Source: Proteles cristata cristata (Eukaryota > Chordata > Mammalia > Carnivora > Hyaenidae). Taken from it: DNA of 64,000 bases. The position numbers and the translations under genes are program-made. How positions within the stretch are numbered: position 1 is the stretch's first letter; every line of letters begins with the position of its first letter. The stretch is from assembly GCA_017311185.1 (NCBI GenBank), contig JAESUZ010001717.1:372001-436000 (forward strand). The letters are read 5' to 3'. Shown here piece by piece: positions 1-11,568 of this stretch. Below the pieces are notes generated by a model. It was given only the letters and a program-made list of their open reading frames with translations. It was not told the DNA's origin and did no database searches.

Positions 1-1548
1 GCTGGTGTGTTAGGTGCAAGAGTGAAAAAGATATTTTGGGGACCCAGCGTTATAACCAAAATACCAAAAAAATCCACAAAAACCAAAAACCCATCAGAGC
101 CTAAATTACCCCTTCTATCTTCATGGAACGCATATTCGCTATAGGGAAGGCAGGAGATACAAGTATCAAGATGTTTTACTTAAAGGTAAGTTTTAATCCT
201 ACACCCGAGGGAATTGCTGTGGACATTTGTGCTAATGGACATTTTGCTTATTACTTTACGCTCTGGAGCCCTAGCATTTCCACGGTAGCTTAGGCCAGTC
301 TGTGGATTTCAACTCTCCAGACCCTCCACCACCCCCACACATGCTCAAATTGAGCACCTATTTTTATCCAACAGGCCTCCAACACTCACTGGCTGACTGA
401 CTTTAGAAGCAGCAGCGATCAGTTCCAGTGCCAGAAAGGGGCGGGGAGGGGAATGACTGTTTGATTGATTGAGATTCCAGAAACACAAATGTGTAATTTG
501 AATGTTTTTTTAAGGGCGACTCTGACTACATTCACTGCTACGTTCACCCCACACCTCTCCCCACCCCCAAATCTCAATAGCTTAAATCATGGAAAAATTT
601 ATTTCTCATTCATGGAAATTCTGGTGCGGAGCAGACCCCTCTCTTCCATGTTGTAGCTACGCCGTCTAGGATGTGAGGCCCCCAGTATCTCTGTGACTGA
701 GCAAGAGTGAGTTGGCTGAAAAATGGCTCTTGAGTGCCGCAGCCTCAAAAAGACTCATCATTTCCGCCCAGCGCCCCAGACAGGCATGTCGTGCCCATCT
801 CACCCCCAGGGCGCATGGGGGCCTTCGAGGCTCCTCCTGAACCCACCTCCGCTCAGGACAGGATTCTGCTCATTTTATGGGGTTGAGCTCATATTGTGGA
901 GAGGGTAGGTTACCTCGTTTTCCTGATCAATCTTACAGTAAAGGCATCTCCCACTAAAACCTCTCCTGAATATTTTGAGGGGCTTCCCTGCACTTAGAAG
1001 ATAGTGTTTAAAAATATTTTTTTTAATGTTTAATCATTTTTTTGGGGGGGAGGGGCAGAGAGAGAGAGGGAGACATAGACTCTGAAGCGGGCTCCAGGCT
1101 CTGAGCTGTCAGCACAGAGCCCGACGCGGGGCTTTAACTCATGAACCAGAGAATCATGACCTGAGTTGAAGTCAGATGCCTAACTGTTCGAGCCACCCAG
1201 ACACCCCGAAAGATAGTTTTTGAGTAATAGCTCATCACAGATATGGTCGAAAGCCCCGGCAAGCCCTCCCCAGCCCCAGAGGTACCCACTGTCTTGAATT
1301 TGGTGTTTATAATTTCCACGTGTCCCATTATTTATTTATTTTTTTACTTTGACTAATTCTGTTTTGATCACCCATGTGTATTTTCCTTAACAACATGCAG
1401 AAGCGTTTAAGCTCGAGATGAACGGCATTGCGGGGGCTGTGTTCCCCCGTAGGAACAATCTCAGCTGTTACCCCCCAGCCCCCCACAGGCGTGTCGCACG
1501 AGCTGAGCCGTGACTGTCTCCTCCCTCTCTTCTCTCTCGTCATTCCAG
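1..1548 (+). other. Intron upstream of E1 (partial)
   Basis: This is non-coding sequence before the first exon in the window. It holds one SINE (1010-1207). The other stretches, 1-1009 and 1208-1548, are not recognised as repeats. No upstream ATP9A exon is visible, so the window begins inside this intron. Confidence 0.8.
1010..1207 (-). repeat. CAN-SINE, group B, diverged
   Basis: Antisense copy from an A/T tail to a head ending ACCCAGACACCCC. Likely target-site duplication: GAAGATAGT before and GAAAGATAGT after. The head region has several substitutions, so it is an older copy. Confidence 0.85.
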
Positions 1549-1662
1549 GTGCTGTTCAACCAGTTCAAGTATTTTTTCAACCTCTATTTCTTACTTCTTG
1601 CCTGCTCTCAGTTTGTTCCTGAAATGAGACTTGGTGCGCTCTATACCTACTGGGTCCCGCTG
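1549..1662 (+). CDS. ATP9A: ATP9A exon E1: first transmembrane segment
   Basis: This exon has 38 codons (w1-w38), phase 0 at both ends. It encodes [10 protein letters not shown]... through LYTYWVPL. The acceptor is the AG at 1547-1548 after a CT-rich tract; the donor is GTGAGT at 1663. Residues w8-w23 ([16 protein letters not shown]) are a hydrophobic helix, TM1 of the P4 fold. In P4-ATPases the TM1-TM2 hairpin lines part of the lipid entry groove. The exon starts at an interior residue; the cytosolic N-terminus must be encoded upstream, and I see none of it in 1-1548. Confidence 0.96.
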
Positions 1663-2159
1663 GTGAGTAAATGGGTGGTGGTCGTTCGGCGATGTCGGGG
1701 GTAGGGGGGCAGACACTGCTTTGTCTCTGTCCCCTGGGGAATCGGAATGGGATGCAGCCTCAAGCTCCCCAGGATTTTGGTGGTGAAGCCCCATTTCACA
1801 CACCCCCAGGGTCAGGCTGTGGGGAAGCGGTAAAGCCTATGCCCTCCGTCCATTCTGTCCCATCAGCCAGTCAGTGACTCATTCTTTTTAGCACCTGTGC
1901 ATTTCATACGTACGGTCTGTCTTGCCTGTTTCTAGACTCTGGGGACACAGTGTCAGGTGAGAAGGACACGGCTTCTGTCTTTGTGAGTTGTGCTGCGTGA
2001 ACCGTTTTCTGAGATCCTGTTTTCTGTTCACATCGAGTCTGCCAGCACGAGGGCTTGGAAAGTACTGGGTTTTGTGCTTTGTGTATGAAGTGAGACAGAA
2101 CTGACCAGAAGGCCCCGCCATTCCCTCCGTTGCCTCCTTTGGGCAAATGGTTATGTCGT

Positions 2160-2600
2160 AGCGACTGTGTGCCCGGCGCTGTGCCCTGTGCTGGGGACAC
2201 AGCAATGAATGCAACGTAAAAATTCCTGCCCTTGGCCAGGTGGTTTTCAGAGGACGATAGACAGTAAGCAGATTAATGCAATCATTTCATATTGTGGAAA
2301 GCGCTGCAAAGATTCTAGAATAAGACCCTGGGCCAGATAGGCTATCCCAGGCCCATTTAATGTTTGCTGAGTGGGTGAAGGTGGGGGTGAGGGATGTGGA
2401 AGGGCAGCCTTGGCCAGTGTGGCCGTGGAAAGCATCGTGAGGAGGGGGACGGGCAGAAGAGGGGGGCGGGAGTACCCCCGGTACAGAGGGCAGCAGAGCA
2501 AAAGCCCTGCGGTCGGCATGTGCTCAGAGCATCCGAAGAACAGAAGGAAGCCCAGGGTGACTGGGGTGTGGAGAGGGTGGAAGTGACCCCTCTTTTTACC
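2160..2600 (+). repeat. Ancient interspersed repeat (family not assigned)
   Basis: Contains GCTGTGCCCTGTGCTGGGGA and later AGCAAAAGCCCTGCGG then GAACAGAAGG. The same order of motifs recurs at 49555-49960, so the two are copies of one old mammalian family that I cannot name with certainty. Confidence 0.5.
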
Positions 2601-3411
2601 CAGGTAGAAACTATGTATTTCACATGAAGTGGGGCTGGGGCGGGGAGGGGGGGACACTTGGATTCTCAGTCCACAAATACTGTTACATTTTTCATTGGGA
2701 GAAGATCCTTACGGTAGGAAATATTTAAGCCTTTCTTAAAGGAACAAGGATAGAATTTTTATTTATCTGTTCATTTTTGGTGGCAGGTGGGAGACGATAA
2801 GGGTTTGGTGCAGGGGCACATGCGGTGTAGGGAGAGCCAGGTGCGAAGGGAGCCGAGGCGGGTGGGTGTCCGCACACCGCGCGGGCGCAGCAGGGACAGG
2901 CGACGCCCGGCAGCTCCAGCCCTGAGAAGGGGGAGGGGGTTGAGCTTTTCCCACAGGAACAGCAAGGGTGCTTTCCGGATGCGCAAACAGTTCTCTCCCG
3001 ACCCGAGTCATTGTGGGTGAGGCAGGACTCTGGGAGCCGAGAAGACTTCCGTCACATGTCCTGCCTCGCGTGATGGACGCTCCCATCCCGGGCGCCGCAC
3101 ACTCGGAGGCCCGGGCGACACTCAGGGTCAGGAGCACCGGGGGCTCCCGTCCCATCCGGAGCACAAGGGGCCGGTCCACGCCAGCAGGCGCGAACGCAGA
3201 CCTGGAGTCCCCAGACCGAAGCGTTGGAAGCTTTAGAGAGTTCTCTGTGAAACAGCCCAGTGTGCTCGGCGGTGTTTAGCTCCTCAGCCGCAAACCACAC
3301 ACCTACCTGGAGTCAAACCTACGTTAACTTATGTGAAAAAATGTTAGTCTATAATGTATATAAAATCACATTGCCTTTTATTGATTACCTTTTTATTTTT
3401 AAAAATTATTA

Positions 3412-3600
3412 TTATTTTTTAATTTAATTTATTGTCAAATTGGCTACCATAGCGTGTATACAGTGTGCTCTCGGTTTTGGGGGCAGATTCCCATGGTTCA
3501 TCGCTTAGGTACAACACCCAGTGCTCATCCCAACAAGTGCCCTCCTCAGTGCCCAGACCCCATTTCCCCATCTTCCCCACTTCTCCCTGGTTACCTTTTT
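3412..3600 (-). mobile_element. L1 3' end fragment (carnivore type)
   Basis: The segment TTATTGTCAAATTGGCTACC followed by CACCCAGTGCTCATCC matches the fragments at 44214 and 57236. It is the antisense 3' end of a carnivore L1, cut off at about 190 bases (5' truncation). Confidence 0.75.
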
Positions 3601-3604
3601 ATTT

Positions 3605-3841
3605 ATTATGATTTTTTTTTAGAAAAAATTTTTAATGTTTTATTTATTTTTGAGAGAGAGAGAGAGAGACAGAGTGTGAGCAGGGGAGGGGCACAGAGAG
3701 AGGGAGACACAGAATCCAAAACAGGCTTCGGGCTCTGAGCTGTCCACACAGAGCCCGACGCGGGGCTCGAACCCACGAACCATGAGATCATGACCTGAGC
3801 CAAAGTCGGATGCTTAACTGACTGAGCCACGCAGGTGCCCC
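3605..3841 (-). repeat. CAN-SINE, group B
   Basis: Complete copy running from a T-rich tail to GCAGGTGCCCCT. It directly abuts the next copy on the same strand and follows the L1 3' end, so the poly-T of the L1 may have been the landing site. Confidence 0.88.
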
Positions 3842-4087
3842 TAAATTTTTTATTATTTAAAAAAAATTTCAATGTTTTATTTATATTTGAGAGAGAGAGA
3901 GAGCAAGCGAGCAAGCGAGCGAGCGGGGAAGGGGTAGAGAGACGGAGACAGAATCTGAAGCAGCTCCAGGCTCCGAGCTGTGAGCTGTTAGCACAGAGCC
4001 TGACGCGGGGGCTCGAACTCACGAACCGTGAGATCATGACCTGAGCTGAAGTTGGACACTTAACTGACTCAGCCACCCAGGCACCAC
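3842..4087 (-). repeat. CAN-SINE, group B
   Basis: Second of two head-to-tail copies, ending ACCCAGGCACCAC. It carries a GAGCAAGCGAGCAAGCGAGC expansion in the GA-rich body. Confidence 0.88.
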
Positions 4088-4455
4088 TTTGGTTGCCTTT
4101 TTAAAGTGTGGTTATTTGAAAGCTAATACATTCACACGATTCAAGATATATATAAAAATAGACCCAGTGAAAATTTCACTCCGGTCCAGTCCAGGTGGGG
4201 TGGGCAAGTGGTGAGCACTGGGGTGCTCCCCCCTTCCCCCCACCCCTGCCGAGTGAGAGGTCCCAGCCCCCACTCCTGCCCACGTCTCCTTGCTGAAGCG
4301 ATGCCTGGAGTTCCCAGGAGAGGCCTGGCCTTCCATGCACCCAGTCAGAGTAGCCTCTGCTGCCTCCAGGCTGACCCTCCTGCCTTCCCTGGACTGGTGG
4401 CTGCAGCTAGAAACCAGGCAGGTTCACAGCAGCCTCTGCTGGTCCTGAGGTTTCT

Positions 4456-4913
4456 TTTTTTTTTTTTTTTTTTTTTTAACATTTATTCTTTTTTTAAAAA
4501 TTTTTTTTAATGTTTTTATTTATTTCTAGGAGAGAGAGAGACAGCGTGAGCAGAGGAGGGTCAGAGACAGAGGGAGTCACAGACTGAAACAGGCTCCAGG
4601 CTCTGAGCTGTCAGTACAGAGCCCGACGCGGGGCTCGAACCCACACACCGGGAGATCGTGACCTGAGCCTAAGTGAAAGTCGGACGCTTAACTGACTCAG
4701 CCACCCAGCCGCCCCATCACATTTTTTCAGTTTTGAGAAAGAGAGAATGTGAGTGGGGGAGGAGCAGAGAGAGAGGGAGACACAGAATCCGAAGCAGGCC
4801 CCAAGCTCTGAGCTGTCAGCACAGAACCCGACATGGGGCTCGAACCCACACACCGGGAGATCGTGACCTGAGCCGAAGTCGGACGCTCAGCTGACTGAGC
4901 CACCTGGGTGCCC
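4456..4913 (-). repeat. CAN-SINE, group B, interrupted by a younger SINE
   Basis: The older element of a nested pair. A perfect 17-base target duplication, CTGGTCCTGAGGTTTCT, lies at 4439-4455 and 4914-4930. The tail is broken by a second SINE at about 4484-4714; the body resumes near 4719. Confidence 0.9.
4484..4714 (-). repeat. CAN-SINE, group A, inserted in a SINE tail
   Basis: Shows the group A marks CTAGGAGAGAG and GAGTCACAGACTGAAACAGG on this strand. It sits in the T-rich tail of the surrounding element, which makes it the later insertion. Confidence 0.85.
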
Positions 4914-5224
4914 CTGGTCCTGAGGTTTCTGACTCTGCACCTGCGTCTCCCTTACAGCCAGGTTTCCCTGTGACCGTTTAGGAATGTGAGGGGATGTTGG
5001 TCTTCCTGTGTTCCCAGGGGCTACAGAGAAGAAGGCTTGGGGTCAGAGACAAAGTAGATGGCGTCTGTTTGTAGGTGATGAGAGCTGATGGCCCCTAGAT
5101 TTTTATGTGCAGAATCACTTTCTGGTTCTTGACCGGGACGTGTTTTGAAATGTCTCCGTCTGCCTGAAAGGCCTCCCGCTTCAGAGCCAGCTCTGGGTGA
5201 GGGCAGTGGTCCTGACTGAGGGCT

Positions 5225-5365
5225 GTGCTATGGCCCCTGGCTGCATGTTGGGACGTTGTGTAATTTAGACCTCAGTTTTCTCATCTGTAAAACACAGGAA
5301 CGATCATGTCCACTTCCTTGGCTTATTGGGAAGATTCAATGAAGTACTGCAGATAAAATGCTTCC
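5225..5365 (+). repeat. MIR remnant
   Basis: Contains CTCAGTTTTCTCATCTGTAA followed by a diverged tail (GGAAGATTCAATGAAGTA), the usual MIR order in sense orientation. Confidence 0.7.
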
Positions 5366-5574
5366 TTTTGTTCCCAACGAACAGAAAATTCTCAGGACAT
5401 ACTCTCTTCTGAATTTTAAATTCCTGGCACTCGTGACATTGTTCATTGTCTGGATTAGGGTTGAGCTTTTGATACCCTTTCTCTTGGTGCTAATATATTA
5501 GAGGGAGAAATTCCTCAATAGATAGCCGAAATGATCCCTAAAATTGTTTGTATGAAGACCTAGATTTCTTTTGT

Positions 5575-5765
5575 TATTAAGATCTGTGTACCGTAAAATG
5601 CACAGATAGTATATTTGCAGCTAAGTGAGTGGTCACACTTGTCAGCACCCATGGAAACACCACCTCAGTCAAAATACAGAGCATTTCCATCACCCTCATC
5701 CCCAGGTGCCCCCTTCCTGTCAACCCCTCCTGAACCAGAGATCAATGCTTTTCTGATTTCCAGCT
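5575..5765 (-). mobile_element. Old L1 3' scrap
   Basis: The stretch around GTACCGTAAAATGCACAGAT and the C-rich end resemble antisense 3' ends of old mammalian L1s. Diverged and truncated. Confidence 0.4.
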
Positions 5766-6940
5766 CATAGATTGCAACTTTCCCAAAGGAGGCCCAGCAC
5801 CTTCACAATGCCTTCTCCGGGCACCGTCACTGCTTCTGAGTCCGTTTACAAGCTCAGGCAACCCCAGGCCTCCCTATTTAAGCCTCCTTCTAAACATCCG
5901 TGGATATGAAGGACCTCTGAGGTTAGATGGTTGGAATTTATTCCTGGACTACATTTGCATCTCTTAGCGAAAGCATTTTCTAGCCTAAGGGTTGGCAGGT
6001 CCTTTGGGATTAATGGGAGCTGTATGTTTGGGGGGCAGGGAGGAGGAGATCCAATAACTTAGGAGGCCGCATTTATTTGCAGCAGGGAGGTTAGTGGCAA
6101 ATGGAGCACACACTTTCCATTAACATCAACGGGATTTACTAGGTCCACACGGCGAGAAATCGAAACGGGAACGTTTGAAAAAACCAACAGCAAACATCTG
6201 GGTTCTGGCCCAGATCAGCAACCCAGCAGCGTGGTGGGGGGTGGGGTGGGGGTGGCGGTCCTGCAGCGGGGGTCTGCTCTCTTCCAGAACAGGTTCCCCC
6301 TCACCTCTGGGTCTAGAGTTCTGCTTTTATTCTGAAATGTGCTCGTTTTGCTCAGGCTGTGTCTTGATTGGAAACAGGAGTAATCCTTTGATTGTAAAGA
6401 TGAATGAGCCCTTGGAGAAGGCTTACAAAGCAGCACATCTCTGGCTAGATTTACATAAGAGATTTAAAGTCCTTTGAATGGAAGCTAATATATTTCACAG
6501 GGTAAACAGTATGAAAATGAAATCCTCAAAGAATCACCGCTGCTAATGTTCAGGGCAATGGTGCTTTTCCTGTATTTAAAAAAAAGAGGCTTGAGAGATG
6601 ACAGGGATATTTTGTAAGAAAAAAAAAAGAATGAATGTTCTTGCCTTTATTGACACGAATGGAGAAATCTGGACGGAAATAGATTTTTGTACGGCTGACC
6701 CTCCCCCCCACAGCCCCCGCCAAATTTTATATGAGTTGAGGTACCCGACCGGAGAAAGGTCGGGCAGCTTCAGTGTTCTTTTTATTAGTTGCTACTTATG
6801 CAATTAATACTGCAGTGTTTTCTTTAGAAGGACTGAAAACGTTACAGAGAAGACCGAAGCCTCCTTTGGCCTTTCCCACTCCCCCAGTCTTTTCCTTGCA
6901 AAGGAACCTAGCCAGTAGTTAAGGAAATTGGAAACTCTTT

Positions 6941-7158
6941 TTTTTTAATATTTTTATTTATTTCTAGGAGAGAGAGAGAGAGAGAGACAGCGTGAGCAGG
7001 GGAGGGTCAGAGAGAGAGGGAGTCACAGACTGAAACAGGCTCCAGCTCTGAGCTGGCAGTCAGCGCAGAACCCGACGCGGGGCTCGAACCCACGAACCGC
7101 GAGATCGTGACCTGAGCGAAAGTCGGACGCTTAACCGACTAAGCCACCCAGGTGCCCC
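6941..7158 (-). repeat. CAN-SINE, group A, full length
   Basis: Flanked by a perfect 18-base duplication GGAAATTGGAAACTCTTT (6923-6940 and 7159-7176). Little divergence from other group A copies, so a recent insertion. Confidence 0.94.
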
Positions 7159-7369
7159 GGAAATTGGAAACTCTTTACAGAGTACGGTCCTTGTGGTCGG
7201 TGTGGGCATGCCTGGTGTTACATTGTGTGTTGTGAAAAGTTAATTTCCCCACTTGGGAGGTCAGTGCAAAGGGACGGAGCTCATTCTTCTTAACTGGGTC
7301 CCAGTGTGCGCCGTCTTACTGGCTGCTCCGTTTTCCACGTTTCTCTGGCTGCGGAACAGTGTGGCTGGA

Positions 7370-7480
7370 AAGGGAAGAGTCTCTGGAGCTAGCCGTTCTG
7401 CCTGTCGCTTAGGAGCTGTGTGTGCTTGGGCAAGATTACTCACCCCTTCTGTGCTTCCAGTCCCCATCTCCGCAGTAGTG
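7370..7480 (+). repeat. MIR remnant
   Basis: TAGGAGCTGTGTGTGCTTGG then CCTTCTGTGCTTCCAGTCCC follow the MIR core order in sense. Confidence 0.55.
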
Positions 7481-7844
7481 AGCATGGGGTGGTGCTGGGG
7501 CTGTACCTCCCCTCACGTGGCGTCCAGCACCTGCGGCGTGAGATACAGACGTTACCAGGCACCATCACTCAGCCACGGCCTATGGACTGACCACCCTTCT
7601 GACTCTCAGACGCCCTGCAGGGTGGTGGGTAGGGCTGCCCCTGTATGTGTGCCGTCAGCCGGTGTTTCCCGGGGCCGGTGTGTAGGAAGGACTCAGAGAA
7701 ATGGGCTTGCGGGCAGGTGCATGTGGGGTGATTAGCAGGACCCGCCCAGCGGCCCTCCTGTGTGGCCTCCGGCCCTGTCTGTCCCCAGCGCCAGGAGAGG
7801 AAAGTCGCTTTCCGCGGGGCTCACCCTCTCTCCCGTCTCCGCAG

Positions 7845-7953
7845 GGCTTCGTGCTGGCCGTCACTGTCATCCGAGAGGCTGTCGAGGAGATCCGATGCTA
7901 CGTGCGCGACAGAGAAGTCAACTGCCAGGTCTACAGCCGGCTCACGGCCAGAG
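7845..7953 (+). CDS. ATP9A: ATP9A exon E2: second transmembrane segment and start of actuator domain
   Basis: The exon has 36 codons plus one base (w39-w74 and the first base of w75). It opens [22 protein letters not shown] and ends YSRLTAR. With the end of E1 it forms TM2 (about w31-w50), followed by the charged linker into the actuator domain. The acceptor is CTCCGCAG; the donor is GTCAGC at 7954, which has an uncommon C at +3. Residues RDREVNCQ appear to differ from the human RDKEVNSQ that I recall, an Arg/Lys and a Cys/Ser change. Confidence 0.95.
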
Positions 7954-8527
7954 GTCAGCCTCCCGGCTCCACCAGGGCCGCTGCGTCAGGGGCCAGAGTT
8001 CAAGGCCCGAGGCTGGGGGTGTGCGGACACCGCGTGGCGGGACGGTCACTCAGTGGCTGGCCCCGGGGAGGCCAACGCATGCCCGGGGGCTGCAGGGACC
8101 CGGGCTGCATCCCCTAGGCTGCCGCGGGTCTGTCCTGCAGCCCGGCCTGTGGCTGACCGGGGCATCACGCTGGAAAGGAACTCTGTCCGCGGGGCAGCCT
8201 CCTCTGGCCGACCCTGACCCTGGGCTGGCTGAGGAAGGAGGGCGGGCCCCTCCTGTTCATGCGGCCACCAGTCTGTCCTAGGAGTCTGTCCTATGGGCTT
8301 CCGGGGAGCTCTGCTTTATAAGATACTCTTTCAACATGACAGAGCTAATGCTACAACTTTGCAACATTAGGTTTTTAAATGGGCGCCAGATTTATAGCTG
8401 CATCTCTGCAGTTTTTGTTGAAGGGCATCCTATAAATCCTCCAACTTAAGGTGGAGAGTCTGACCCAAAGAGAATCAGCGAGATAGCCCTTAAGCATTGA
8501 ATCCCTTGCAAGGCACATGCATTAAAG

Positions 8528-8760
8528 AAAAAAAAAACCAAACCTTTTTTTTAATGTTTATTTATTTTTGAGAGAGAGAGCAAGAGAGAGCGAGCAAGCA
8601 CGCTTGAACAGGGGAGGGAAAGAGAGAGAGGGAGATACAGAATCTGAAGGAGGCTCCAGGCTCTGAGCTGTCAGCACAGAGCCCAACATGGGGCTCGAAT
8701 ACCCCCCCTCCCCCATTGCGAGATCGTGACCTGAGTCGGACCGAGCCACCCAGGTGCCCC
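8528..8760 (-). repeat. CAN-SINE, group B
   Basis: The head has a run of Cs replacing the usual region (ATACCCCCCCTCCCCCATTG) and a short deletion before CCGAGCCACC. The target duplication AAGGCACATGCATT / AAGGCACAAGCATT flanks it. Confidence 0.88.
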
Positions 8761-10109
8761 AAGGCACAAGCATTTTAAATTGGTGGAATGAAAAACAAAC
8801 TCCTGAATACCCCATTGAAAACCCACAAAACAGTCCAGCTAGGGTTAACTTCTATTTCAACGACAAATTCTGCAGGAGATAACCTGTAAGAGTGTGTTCA
8901 GAAATGAGAGCGTGTTACCTAAGGTCCCAAGGACGACAGCCCGATCTGGGATTAGTCATGTTTTAGGGGCGGCAGAGATGGATGAAAGCCGTGCTTTACC
9001 TTCAGGATGTGAAGAATTCTGAAAAAGAGGAGGTAGATGTCTCCGGCAGGGTAGAACCGAGCCAAGCGTGAGCTGCTTTGTGATGCTTTCGTCTTCAAGG
9101 CATTCACACGTGGCTTCAGGGTTTTGCCTAGAATTTTCCTTCTGTTAGTAACAATGGGGGAATATGTTTGGGCTAAATTTTTTTTAATCCCCTGAGGGCA
9201 TGAAGGTGTTTTGGCACATGTAAATAGATTTTCAGAGTTGGTGGTCTTAACATTTGGCAGCCTCTGGAGAAGTGGGGACGTAGCGTTGGCATAGAAATGC
9301 TTTATTATTGCTAAACTACTGTATCTAGGATATTTTACTGCCCAAAGAAAGAAAACCCAGCGTAATCTTTGCAAAGGCAGGTGGCTTGGGCTTTCCACGT
9401 GGGTAATCAGAAGACCCCTCCGCAGGGCGTTTTTTTGTGCTTCGTGTATATTAAATCCTCCCTTAATAACATATTCTGACTATAACATTTAAAATGCTAG
9501 GCAACCCACAAAAGGCCCATTGGAGAGGGTGCGGTGGATCTCTTTAGAGGGATTCCATTCATTCATCTGCCCTCGCTCCAAACCTTCTTTGGTTCTTTTC
9601 ATATTGCAATTGCTTTTCCCGTGAATGATTTGTCTGCCCTCCCTGCAGATTCCCCATCTCTGCTCTTGCTTTTTTAACTTCACTCAGTTCTTGAAAAGAC
9701 GCTTCGGAGAATTGGCAGATGGCTCTAGCATTAAAACCTTGTCTTCCTTTGTCAGTCTCCTTTTGTGGCCCGTGGTTTCTATTGTCATGCCAATGCAGCC
9801 GTAGGGAAACCGAGCCGAGTTGTGAGCACTGACCCAGCCCCTGCTCGGCCGGCCGTTTTGAAAGCCCCCAAAAGCACTGAAGAAACTGTCAGCTCAGAAA
9901 GTGATGGAGGTGAGTTTAGTTATTTGATACACTTGGGCGGAGGTAGGGGGTGAGCAGGACACGGAGCCCCCGCTGGAAGATTGCAGAGAGAGGAAGAGAA
10001 AGAAGGCTTTTTTGACCTTTCTGTTTGATTACTTACAGTTTCCTTGAGTGAATCTTTTCACCAAGGTCTTTGTTTAGTGAATTCAAAAGCAGAATGAAAC
10101 ACACATGGA

Positions 10110-10230
10110 TGTGTGTGTGTATATATGTGTATATATGTGTATATATGTGTATATATACACATATATACACACACATGTATATAGATAGATGGATAGAAGG
10201 TATATCTATCATAGGTATATATGATAGGTA

Positions 10231-10262
<32 letters not shown>
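10110..10262. repeat. Compound microsatellite: TG/TA, GATA and TATC blocks
   Basis: A TGTGTATATA-type block (10110-10180), then GATAGATGGATAGA, then seven TATC units (about 10230-10260). Within it, 10136-10171 is a perfect 36-base palindrome centred at 10153/10154. Confidence 0.95.
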
Positions 10263-10263
<1 letters not shown>

Positions 10264-10479
10264 ATGTGTATCTGTTTTCGTGCAGAACTCTTCTCTTTTG
10301 TATCACATGATATCCTAAAAAATGTATTTTTCAACACTATTTTTAGAGTTAAGAAATGGCTAGAAACCAAAATATCCAGTCCTTGATCCCTGCATTACGG
10401 GCCACGTTATTTCCCTACACTCTGGACCATTTTCAGATTAACAAGAGCAGTACTTATGCTGATGGAGTTTAAAAAAATG

Positions 10480-11320
10480 TTTTTCGTAATAATTTCTAAC
10501 TAGAAAGAAAGTTACAAAAATCCTGTAGTGAATTCTGACACCCTCTTCGCCCCACGGACATCAGTTGTTAACATTTTGGCGTATTTGGTTTTGAATACTC
10601 TCTCTCAAGTCGTTAGAGAATTAAGTTGCAGACTTCATTCCCCTTACCCCTCAGTACATCCGTGTTTAATTCCCAGTAGGGCATTTCTCTTACATAACAT
10701 GATACAGTTGTTAAAATCAGGAAATTTAACAGCGGTGCATTACTGTTAATCTACAGTCCTTGCTCAAAATTCGCCATTTGTTCCTAAAACGTCCTGGTTT
10801 GTCCCCGCACCCCTCCCCCCCCAAACCCCCAGCATCTAAAATGCCCTGTTTTTAACAGAATTTTTTTTCCACTGCAGAAGCCACTACAGATTTGCCCGTG
10901 ACATTTAGCTGTCCTTGCTCCTTAATCTCCTCTAGCCTGGCACAGCTCCCTGGTTTTCTTTGATACAACATTGACATTTTTGAAGAGGACTGGCCAGGGG
11001 CGCCTGGGTGGCCCAGTCGGTTAAACGTCCAACTTTGGATCTGGTCATGATCTCACTGTTCCCAGTTCCCTGAGTTCGAGCTCCGCTTTGGGCTCTGTGC
11101 CCACAGCTCGGAGCCTGGGGCCTGCTTCAGATTCTGTGTCTCCCTCTGTCTCTGCCCCTCCCCTGCTCACATTCTGCCTTTCTTCTTTCATATAAATGCA
11201 CATTAAAACAATTTTTTTAAAGGTCTGGCCAGTTTCAGGCAGTTGCATTATAGCCTGTCCCTCAGTCTGTGTTGATGTGTCAAAATTAGATTTATGACAT
11301 GTATTTTTAGCAGGAGTTAA
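10480..11320 (-). mobile_element. Old L1 3' region, split by a SINE
   Basis: The segments before 10997 and after 11225 (for example ACATTTTTGAAGAGGACTGG and GATGTGTCAAAATTAGATTT) read as one diverged antisense L1 3' end, like the copy near 53300. A sense SINE at 10998-11224 interrupts it. Confidence 0.45.
10998..11224 (+). repeat. CAN-SINE, group B, sense to the gene
   Basis: Starts GGGCGCCTGGGTGGCCCAG and ends in an A/T-rich tail. The duplication CTGGCCAG flanks it (10990-10997 and 11225-11232). Confidence 0.9.
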
Positions 11321-11339
11321 TACAGTTTTAAGAATGCCA

Positions 11340-11560
11340 GGGGCGCCTTGGTGGCTTAGTTGGTTAAGTGTCCGACTTTCGCTTAGGTCATGATCTCGCG
11401 GTTCGTGGGTTCGAGCCCCGCGTCGGGCTCTGTGCTGACTGCCAGCTCAGAGCCTGGAGCCCATTTCAGAGTCTGTGTCTCCCTCTCTCTCTGACCCTTC
11501 CCTGCTCACGCTGTCTCTCTCTCTCTCTCTAGAAATAAATAAAAATATTTAAAAAAAAAA
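11340..11560 (+). repeat. CAN-SINE, group A, sense
   Basis: Carries TTTCGCTTAGGTC and GACTGCCAGCTC and the tail CTAGAAATAAATAAA. Nearly identical to other group A copies apart from GCCTTGGTGG in the head. Confidence 0.92.
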
Positions 11561-11568
11561 TGCAACTA

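Larger units (their letters stand above)
1663..7844 (+). other. Intron E1-E2
   Basis: About 6.2 kb. It contains an old repeat (2160-2600), a CpG-richer stretch around 2840-3200, an L1 3' end (3412-3600), two SINEs head to tail (3605-4087), a nested SINE pair (4456-4913), MIR remnants, an old L1 scrap (5575-5765) and a young SINE (6941-7158). I see nothing in 5770-6920 beyond unique sequence with homopolymer runs. Confidence 0.85.

Noticed and set aside
3606..4076. 156-codon frame with repeated CVAQSVKHPT and LSLSLSK text, and similar frames throughout
   Set aside because: Translation of SINEs; the same peptide recurs wherever a copy lies on that strand.
10110..10262. CRISPR-like repeats
   Set aside because: Simple microsatellite without spacers of constant length, in a vertebrate intron.
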